Below are positions 6,711 to 11,766 of a DNA stretch of 11,766 bases, in pieces. The notes under the pieces were generated by a model that searched no databases, was not told where the DNA came from, and worked only from the letters and a program-made list of their open reading frames with translations. The first letter of the stretch is position 1. Every line of letters begins with the position of its first letter. The position numbers were made by a program, and so were the translations under genes. Origin of the DNA: an uncultured Prevotella sp. (GTDB lineage Bacteria > Bacteroidota > Bacteroidia > Bacteroidales > Bacteroidaceae); the NCBI GenBank assembly GCA_900314365.1, contig OMVH01000213.1, positions 1 to 11,766 on the forward strand, in the 5' to 3' direction.

Positions 6711-8427
6711 AATATAAAGGAGTAGCACGGTGAATGGTAGGATGCTGTAAGAAGGGACTCAGGAGGAAGGACGTCTTCACGCCCTTCTTCTTCCCAGTCA
6801 CATCTGCGTGCAGTTTGGGGAAGGCCTCGCCACGCTCAAACACTTTCATGGCGGCATTGATGACAGGATCGCCGACATTGATGTATTCATCCCAAGCCTG
6901 CTCGTCAAGCATATTGTAGATAATACGACTGTTGATGTAAGTTTCTAAGAGTCTGTGACTCTTTCTGATGAGCAGGTTGCGGCGCTGCAATCCCTTCTTG
7001 TCGGCATAGGCAGCAAACTTCTCCACCATGTTCTGCTTACCGAGATAAGCTGCCAAGGACTCCATTGTTGTGAAGTTCTTCAGCTTTTGCCGGTTATTGT
7101 CAGTATAGTCGAAAGCAAATTGCAGAATGAGTCCACTCATGGCAGCCTCCTTATAATAAGAGGTGACACCGCTGGTATCCTCAGGCACAAAGATGTCGGG
7201 AGTGATGCCGCCGCCTCCATAGACGACGCGCCCGATACCAGTATGATAGGCCGGTCCTGTGTGCTTGATGCTGTCGCGTGAGAAGAACTCCCCATGCTGA
7301 TAACGAGAAAGCAGGTCCTGCTCGTAGTTCAGGTCCTCACCACTGACATAAGGCTTCTGGATGCAACGTCCGGAGGGTGTGTAGTAGCGTGCTATAGTTA
7401 GACGAATCATGCTACCATCGGGGAAGGCAATCTGCTGTTGGACAAGGCCTTTGCCGAAGGAGCGCCGGCCGATGATGGTTGCGCGGTCGTTGTCCTGCAT
7501 GGCCCCTGCGAAGATTTCGGCTGCCGAAGCCGAGCCTTCGTTGATGAGTACGACGAGAGGAATTTGCTGATAGCTGCCATGACCATCGGACGGGAACTCC
7601 TGGCGGGGCGATTTGCGGCCTTGGGTGTAGACAATGAGCTTGTTCTTTGGAAGGAACTCATTGGCTATCTGGATAGCACTCTGCATGATGCCGCCAGGAT
7701 TGTCACGAAGGTCGATGACGAGTTGGGAGAAGCCCTTCTGCGACAATTGGGCCAAAGCGCCAAGCATCTCGGGATAAGTAGTCTCGCCAAAATTCTTTAT
7801 CCTTATGTATCCAGTCGTTGAGTCAAGCATATAGGTAGCCGAAATGCTCTTCACGGGTATGTCGGCACGGGTAATGGTGAAGTACTTCACTGCACTCACG
7901 CCATAGCGCTTCACACCTATCGTGACACGCGTGCCTTTAGGCCCCTTGAGGCGATGCTGTGCTTCCTGATTGGTCACAACCTTACCGACAAACGGTTTTC
8001 CGTCAACACTGACAATCTTGTCACCTGCCAACACACCGGCCCGCTCAGCAGGTCCGTTCTTGATGACATTCTGCACGTGGATGGTATCCTGTCTGATAGT
8101 GAACTCGATACCAACTCCCGAGAACGACCCTTTCAGGTCGTCATTGGCCGACTGCACATCCTTGGCACTGATATAGACTGAATGGGGGTCGAGCTCAGCG
8201 AGAATCTGCGGAATGGCCTTATCAACAAGTGAATCAATGTTCACTTTGTCGACATACTGGTCCTCAATGATATGGAGCAGATTGCTCAGACGGTTGCTTC
8301 CTGAGTTGACAATGCTCAAGCGGTTTCCGCTGAAATGATTGGCTATAAATGAGCCAATGAGCACTCCCACGACCATACTTATAGCCAGCAGGAGCGGCAT
8401 GTATCTGTTGTTTTTCTTATTAATCAT
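6637..8427 (-). CDS. S41 family C-terminal processing peptidase (CtpA/Prc type)
   Basis: This serine protease is predicted to be anchored in the inner membrane and to trim or degrade periplasmic proteins. The 596-residue reading frame has a signal-anchor helix (about 10-30) and a PDZ domain (about 98-188, with GVGIEF and PAERAGVLAGDKIVSVDG). The S41 core follows, with IDLRDNPGG (238-246), nucleophile S301 in GSASAAEIF, D312, and general-base K326 in SFGKG. These three have the same spacing as S430/D441/K455 of E. coli Prc. The start ATG (8427) overlaps the dCMP deaminase stop by 8 nt (ATGATTAA). The last 47 residues after GKKK have no family look and run 74 nt into the cyclo-ligase gene. Removing one C from CCC at 6782-6784 would end the protein at 6777 with 549 residues. 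Confidence 0.93.
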   Translation of the reverse strand: MINKKNNRYMPLLLAISMVVGVLIGSFIANHFSGNRLSIVNSGSNRLSNLLHIIEDQYVDKVNIDSLVDKAIPQILAELDPHSVYISAKDVQSANDDLKGSFSGVGIEFTIRQDTIHVQNVIKNGPAERAGVLAGDKIVSVDGKPFVGKVVTNQEAQHRLKGPKGTRVTIGVKRYGVSAVKYFTITRADIPVKSISATYMLDSTTGYIRIKNFGETTYPEMLGALAQLSQKGFSQLVIDLRDNPGGIMQSAIQIANEFLPKNKLIVYTQGRKSPRQEFPSDGHGSYQQIPLVVLINEGSASAAEIFAGAMQDNDRATIIGRRSFGKGLVQQQIAFPDGSMIRLTIARYYTPSGRCIQKPYVSGEDLNYEQDLLSRYQHGEFFSRDSIKHTGPAYHTGIGRVVYGGGGITPDIFVPEDTSGVTSYYKEAAMSGLILQFAFDYTDNNRQKLKNFTTMESLAAYLGKQNMVEKFAAYADKKGLQRRNLLIRKSHRLLETYINSRIIYNMLDEQAWDEYINVGDPVINAAMKVFERGEAFPKLHADVTGKKKGVKTSFLLSPFLQHPTIHRATPLYYATISFGESLIAESDKNSQKTVRG

Positions 8428-8950
8428 TATGCTGTTGTTTCTTTTCCTCTTCGTCGAGATTCATGTAGACACATTCTATACGGGCCCTGCGGAGCAGATC
8501 GAGACCGTCGTGAAGCCTGTAGTTCTCGCCATAGACCACCCTTTTGATTCCGGCCTGTATAATGAGCTTGGCGCACTCTATGCATGGCGAGGCCGTGACA
8601 TAGAGCGTGGAACCATCGCTGTTGTTCGAGCTGCGTGCAAGCTTAGTGATGGCGTTGGCCTCAGCATGGAGCACGTAGGGCTTGGTGACTCCCTCGTCGT
8701 CCTCGCAAATATTCTCGAATCCGCTGGGCGTACCGTTGTAACCGTCACTGATTATCATCTTGTCCTTCACCACGAGAGCTCCCACCTTCCGCCGTCTGCA
8801 ATAGCTGTTCTCTGCCCAGATGCGAGCCATACGCAGATAGCGATAGTCGAGAGCATACTGCTTGCGAAGAAGATGCGACTTCATGTCCTCCCCTTCGGTT
8901 CTGCCCTCATTGCTAACGGCCAATTGATTTACTGTGGCATTTTCCTCCAT
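8420..8950 (-). CDS. dCMP deaminase
   Basis: The enzyme deaminates dCMP to dUMP, the substrate of thymidylate synthase. The 176-residue product carries the zinc/catalytic motifs HAEAN (H95, E97) and PCIEC (C123, C126). It also has the family landmarks YLRMARIWAENSYC, RKVGALVVKDKMIISDGYNG and TPSGFENICEDD, very close to Bacteroides homologues. The ATG at 8950 gives a 22-residue polar N-terminal extension. An internal ATG at 8884 (MKSHLLRKQYALDYRYL) would give the more usual length of about 154 residues, so the start is uncertain. The stop overlaps the protease start by 8 nt. The M3 peptidase ends 55 nt upstream with no terminator between, so read-through from it is possible. Confidence 0.95.
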   Translation of the reverse strand: MEENATVNQLAVSNEGRTEGEDMKSHLLRKQYALDYRYLRMARIWAENSYCRRRKVGALVVKDKMIISDGYNGTPSGFENICEDDEGVTKPYVLHAEANAITKLARSSNNSDGSTLYVTASPCIECAKLIIQAGIKRVVYGENYRLHDGLDLLRRARIECVYMNLDEEEKKQQHND

Positions 8951-9005
8951 ACCTATTATTATATATGTATTTTCAATCCCTGCCAGGTGACCATAAACTG
9001 ACAGT

Positions 9006-11081
9006 TCACTTCTTTATTCCGTTGCGACGCAACAAGGCGTCTATCGTGGGCTCCTGTCCACGGAAACGCTTGTAGAGCGTCATAGGGTGCTCGGTACCAC
9101 CTTTTGAGAGAACATTCTCACGGAAACTTTGAGCCGTGGCACGGTCGAAGATACCATTCTTCTTGAACACGCTGAACGCATCGGCATCAAGCACTTCGGC
9201 CCATTTATAGCTGTAGTACCCCGCTGCATAGCCACCGGCCATGATATGACTGAACTGTGTTGTCATGCATGTATCGGGAAGCTGCTTCATGATGATGGCC
9301 GGACTCCAGGCCTGCTTCTCAAACCGGCGTATGTCTTCCTTGAAAGGCTCCTTCAAAGTGTAGTAGGCCATATCCAGCAGACCGAAGCTCACCTGCCGGA
9401 GACAGGAATAAGCCACGAGGAAGTTGCGGCTCTTTACGATGCGGTCGATGAGCTCATCGGGTATGGGCTCTCCACTCTTGTAGTGAAAGGCAAAGGTGCG
9501 GAGGAAGTCACGCTCCACAGCGTAGTTCTCCATGAACTGCGAGGGAAGTTCCACGAAATCCCACCACACATTGGTTCCGGAAAGACTCTCAAAACGCGTA
9601 TTGGCAAACATTCCGTGCAACGAATGACCGAACTCATGCAGGAAAGTCTCCACCTCGCCCAACGTGAGCAAGGCTGGTTTCTCGGGTGTGGGCTTCGTGA
9701 GATTCATGACGAGGCTCACATGGGGCCTGCTGTTCCTTCCTTTGTAGTCAATCCACTGACCCTTGAATTCCGTCATCCAAGCTCCGTTCTGCTTACCTTT
9801 CCGAGGGTAGAAATCAGCGTAGAGCACGGCAAGGAAACTACCGTCGGCATCGAACACCTCATAGGCTTTCACGTCGGGATGATAGACCGGAATAGTCTCG
9901 TTCTCCTTGAAAGTGATGCCGTAGAGCTTGTTGGCCAGACCGAAGATGCCTCGGATGACATTCTCTATCTTGAAGTAAGGACGCAGCATCTCGGCATCGA
10001 GATTATAGCGTTCCATCTGCAGTTTATGGCTGTAGAAACTGAAATCCCAAGGCTCAAGTTCAAAGTCGACGCCTTCCATCCGCCGTGCAATATCCTGCAC
10101 TTCGTCAAGTTCCTTTACGGCTGTCGGCTTATAGGCCGCAATGAGGTCATCGAGCAATTTATAGACATTAGCCACGTTGCTGGCCATGCGATGTTTGAGC
10201 ACGTAGTCGGCATAAGTATCGAATCCCAGCAGCTGGGCAATCTCCCTGCGCAGGTTGACAAGTCTGGCACAGATGTCAAGATTGCTCTCCGGCCCCGACG
10301 TACAGAGTGTATTGCGTGCCATGTACATCTTCCGTCGCAGTTCGCGCTGGGTGGAGTAGGTCATGAAAGGTCCGTAGCTGGGTTGGTCGAGCGTGAAGGT
10401 CCATCCCTCCATGCCCTGTTCACGGGCCGTCTCTCTCGCTGTTTCCCTGGCTGTCTCGGGCAGACCGTCAAGCTGGGCCTCGTCCGTGATATCGAGACTG
10501 AAAGCCTTGGTAGCCTTCAGAAGGTTCTGAGAGAACTGCAAGGCGAGCATCGACGCTTCCTCGGTGAGAGCACGCAGGCGCTGCTTACCTTCTTCGTCGA
10601 GCAGGGCACCACTGCGCACAAACCCGTCGTAGCTGGTTTCGAGCAGCATGCGCTCCTCGGCAGTAAGCTCGCGGTCGGGATGGTCGTGGACGGCTTTGAT
10701 ACGTGCAAAGAGCTTCGGATTGAGACTGACATCATTGGCATGTTTGGTCAGCACCGGACTCATCTTCTGAGCCAGAGCATCAAGCTCATCGGTGGTGTTG
10801 GCGCTGAGCATACACGAGAACACATTGGAGACTCTGTCGAGCAGGTCGTAGTAGTGTTCGCCTTTGCTGACGTCCACCCGCGCCAAAGTGTTGTTGAAAG
10901 TAGGCTCAGCAGGGTCGCTGACGAGTTTCTCGATAGCCTCATCGTCGCGGCGGATTCCTTCCATGAAGGCTTCCTCATAGTCCGAAGGGCTTATGCGGTC
11001 GAAGGGCACCACGTCGTGCAGTGTGCCGTAGGGTTCTAAAAAGGGGTTCTTGTGCAGTTTTTTCTCTGTTTCCACGTTCAT
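9006..11081 (-). CDS. M3 family metallopeptidase (oligopeptidase A / peptidyl-dipeptidase Dcp type)
   Basis: This zinc peptidase hydrolyses short peptides, for example in the clearance of degraded proteins and signal peptides. The 691-residue product matches M3A enzymes over its whole length. It opens with NPFLEPYGTLHDVVPFDRI and has the HEFGH zinc motif (H482, E483, H486) with the third ligand E511 exactly 25 residues later in FVELPSQFMEN. Near the C-terminus come QLPDTCMTTQFSHIMAGGYAAGYYSYKWAEVL and SKGGTEHPM in order, the substrate-binding region. No signal peptide is visible, so it should be cytoplasmic. An ETAR motif is repeated three times before WTFTLDQPSYGPF (DNA 10422-10457), where relatives have a similar-length charged helix, so it is not an insertion. 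Oligopeptidase A versus Dcp cannot be separated by eye. Confidence 0.96.
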   Translation of the reverse strand: MNVETEKKLHKNPFLEPYGTLHDVVPFDRISPSDYEEAFMEGIRRDDEAIEKLVSDPAEPTFNNTLARVDVSKGEHYYDLLDRVSNVFSCMLSANTTDELDALAQKMSPVLTKHANDVSLNPKLFARIKAVHDHPDRELTAEERMLLETSYDGFVRSGALLDEEGKQRLRALTEEASMLALQFSQNLLKATKAFSLDITDEAQLDGLPETARETARETAREQGMEGWTFTLDQPSYGPFMTYSTQRELRRKMYMARNTLCTSGPESNLDICARLVNLRREIAQLLGFDTYADYVLKHRMASNVANVYKLLDDLIAAYKPTAVKELDEVQDIARRMEGVDFELEPWDFSFYSHKLQMERYNLDAEMLRPYFKIENVIRGIFGLANKLYGITFKENETIPVYHPDVKAYEVFDADGSFLAVLYADFYPRKGKQNGAWMTEFKGQWIDYKGRNSRPHVSLVMNLTKPTPEKPALLTLGEVETFLHEFGHSLHGMFANTRFESLSGTNVWWDFVELPSQFMENYAVERDFLRTFAFHYKSGEPIPDELIDRIVKSRNFLVAYSCLRQVSFGLLDMAYYTLKEPFKEDIRRFEKQAWSPAIIMKQLPDTCMTTQFSHIMAGGYAAGYYSYKWAEVLDADAFSVFKKNGIFDRATAQSFRENVLSKGGTEHPMTLYKRFRGQEPTIDALLRRNGIKK
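10422..10457 (-). repeat. Three 12-bp imperfect tandem units coding (Glu-Thr-Ala-Arg)x3
   Basis: Units at 10446-10457, 10434-10445 and 10422-10433 (minus strand) encode ETAR three times with 2-4 base differences between units. The segment falls in a charged helix of the M3 peptidase. Total length of this helix appears the same as in relatives (about 18 residues between GLP and W), so the repeat probably arose by drift or local conversion and not by expansion. Confidence 0.8.
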
Positions 11082-11103
11082 GTGACTTCTCTCGTTATCT
11101 ATG

Positions 11104-11111
11104 CAAAATTA
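11104..11111 (-). promoter_or_regulatory. -7 promoter box (TAATTTTG) of the M3 peptidase gene
   Basis: On the minus strand TAATTTTG, followed by GCA, matches the Bacteroidota -7 consensus TAnnTTTG. It lies 22 nt before the ATG at 11081, implying a leader of about 17-19 nt. No good -33 TTTG is present at the usual 19-21 nt spacing, so the call rests on the -7 box and position. Confidence 0.5.
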
Positions 11112-11274
11112 GGCAAAATATCTGAGACTAACGGTATTGACATTGTTTTTAACGAATATTACATCAAGCCCCACTGATTCCTAACCTTTTGTCTTGTGCA
11201 GCGAACTTCCCTGCATGCAGCCCGAGGGGGACAAAAACGAGAGTGGCTCTTAAAGCCGTCCGCACCCGACAGCC
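11112..11274. other. Intergenic spacer between the SMR and M3 genes
   Basis: I see no gene. On the minus strand a 4-bp hairpin (GGCT TTAAG AGCC) near 11245-11257 is followed by a GTTTTTG run. It is too short to call a terminator with confidence. A perfect 10-bp palindrome CTGCATGCAG is at 11211-11220; its role, if any, is unknown. Confidence 0.4.
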
Positions 11275-11601
11275 TCAATTTGAAGCCATCTTGAGTCCAA
11301 TCACCGACACGATGATAAGTGCAGTGAAGAAAAGCTGTCCTCCAGTGACCGACTCCCGCAGGGCCAGCGCGCTGAGCAGTAGTGTACCCACAGCTCCGAT
11401 GCCTGTCCACACAGGATAAGCGATGCTCAGAGGCAGTGAGCGAGTAGCTCTCATGAGCAACAACATGCTCGCGATGATGAAAAACACGAAACCTCCCCAC
11501 CACAGGAAGAGAGCATTGCCGGTGACGCTTTTTGTCTTTCCCAAACAGAAAGTGAAAAAGCATTCGCAAAGACCGGCCGCAATCAAAACAATCCAGTTCA
11601 T
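11275..11601 (-). CDS. SMR family transporter, Gdx/SugE-like (guanidinium/quaternary ammonium exporter)
   Basis: This 108-residue inner-membrane protein has four predicted helices (about 3-20, 31-49, 57-77, 84-105), the standard SMR size. It works as an antiparallel dimer exchanging protons for cations. The essential membrane glutamate is E13 in AAGLCECFF. The signature LPLSIAYPVWTGIGAVGT (about 57-74) resembles the Gdx (guanidinium exporter) branch more than EmrE-type multidrug pumps. The C-terminus VSVIGLKMAS is also Gdx-like. Substrate choice within the branch is inference. The start ATG at 11601 is preceded by AAGGACGAACAA. It has its own promoter and sits 193 nt upstream of the M3 gene. 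I looked for guanidine riboswitch motifs in its leader and found no convincing one. Confidence 0.92.
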   Translation of the reverse strand: MNWIVLIAAGLCECFFTFCLGKTKSVTGNALFLWWGGFVFFIIASMLLLMRATRSLPLSIAYPVWTGIGAVGTLLLSALALRESVTGGQLFFTALIIVSVIGLKMASN

Positions 11602-11664
11602 TTGTTCGTCCTTAAAATGAGGGCTGCAGCAATAGGCCGGCGTCTCCTTCTATGAATGGTGGTG

Positions 11665-11694
11665 CAAAGGTAATGGATTTTTTTTTGAAATAAA
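11665..11694 (-). promoter_or_regulatory. Predicted promoter of the SMR gene
   Basis: On the minus strand TACCTTTG (11672 to 11665), followed by GCA, matches the TAnnTTTG consensus. TTTA (11694 to 11691), 18 nt upstream, is a near match to the -33 TTTG box. The start point would be near 11660, leaving a leader of roughly 58 nt. The -33 element overlaps the terminator hairpin of the upstream gene. Confidence 0.55.
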
Positions 11695-11735
11695 GCCCTG
11701 CCGCGGGGGATTTTTTTCTCCGGACAGGGCTTGAG
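11686..11735 (-). terminator. Rho-independent terminator of the gene entering from the right edge
   Basis: AAGCCCTG (11693-11700) pairs perfectly with CAGGGCTT (11725-11732), and the 24-nt interior can extend the stem imperfectly (CCG/CGG, GGG/CTCC). On the minus strand the hairpin is followed by TATTTC. On the plus strand GAGCTTTTTATG follows, so it could work in both directions. It sits 8 nt after the stop of the right-edge gene. Confidence 0.7.
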
Positions 11736-11739
11736 CTTT

Positions 11740-11766
11740 TTATGCAGCCACGCGTTTACGCAACAA
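11740..11766 (-). CDS. C-terminal end of an unidentified gene, cut by window edge
   Basis: Minus-strand codons ending in TAA at 11740-11742 read ...LLRKRVAA. A terminator hairpin directly follows the stop, which supports a real gene end. Only eight residues are visible, too few to name the product; the basic tail is compatible with many nucleic-acid-binding or ribosomal proteins. Confidence 0.5.
   Translation of the reverse strand: MLRKRVAA

Noticed and set aside
8951..9005. Promoter between the M3 and dCMP deaminase genes (AT-rich TATATAATAA)
   Set aside because: No TAnnTTTG -7 box is present; AT-richness alone is not enough.
10422..10457. ETAR repeat as an inserted or expanded domain of the M3 peptidase
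   Set aside because: The helix between GLP and the following Trp appears to have the same length as in relatives as I recall them, so nothing seems to have been added.
9129..11039. A 636-codon open frame on the plus strand, antisense to the M3 peptidase gene
   Set aside because: The minus strand encodes a complete M3 peptidase with the HEFGH motif. The antisense translation has no recognisable domain and is explained by codon bias of the real gene.
11602..11664. Guanidine-II (mini-ykkC) riboswitch suggested by ACGA/ACGC tetranucleotides
   Set aside because: The flanking bases do not form the paired stems that must close the ACGR loops.

Overview
The window looks like ordinary chromosome of a Bacteroidota, most likely a Prevotellaceae (Prevotella/Segatella-like) member. 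Reasons: (i) protein families largely restricted to Bacteroidota (DUF4199, DUF6452, DUF6048); (ii) promoters of the Bacteroidota primary-sigma type (TAnnTTTG, often followed by GCA) and A-rich or absent Shine-Dalgarno sites; (iii) a Bacteroides-type tRNA-Thr and very Bacteroides-like dCMP deaminase and SMR proteins. I see no phage, IS, CRISPR or defence locus.

Layout. Bases 1-54 are the 3' part of a tRNA-Thr(TGT). A plus-strand block (244-4671) follows: a DUF4199 membrane protein, a DPM1/GtrB-like glycosyltransferase with two C-terminal membrane helices, a DUF6452 lipoprotein, a DUF6048 exported (probable outer-membrane) protein, a membrane-anchored ApbE flavin transferase, and a Crp/Fnr-family regulator. 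From the glycosyltransferase onward, neighbouring genes overlap (13 and 53 nt) or are 10 nt apart, so they look like one translationally coupled unit. The block ends at a strong bidirectional terminator (4685-4726) shared with the convergent enolase gene.

The rest is minus strand (11766 down to 4746): the last codons of an unidentified gene and its terminator; a Gdx/SugE-like SMR exporter with its own promoter; an M3 metallopeptidase with its own -7 box; dCMP deaminase; an S41 C-terminal processing protease; 5-formyltetrahydrofolate cyclo-ligase; and enolase with its own promoter. dCMP deaminase, the protease and the cyclo-ligase are tightly packed (8-nt overlap, then an unusually long 74-nt overlap) and probably co-transcribed. 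dCMP deaminase (dUMP supply) and the cyclo-ligase (folate recycling) both feed thymidylate synthesis.

Most genes are housekeeping. The points worth a second look are the DUF6452-DUF6048 pair coupled to a glycosyltransferase, ApbE and a Crp-like regulator; the apparent C-terminal run-on of the S41 protease into the next gene, which a single-base indel in a GGG run could explain; the near-leaderless promoter arrangement of the DUF4199 gene; and the inverted repeat abutting the enolase promoter.
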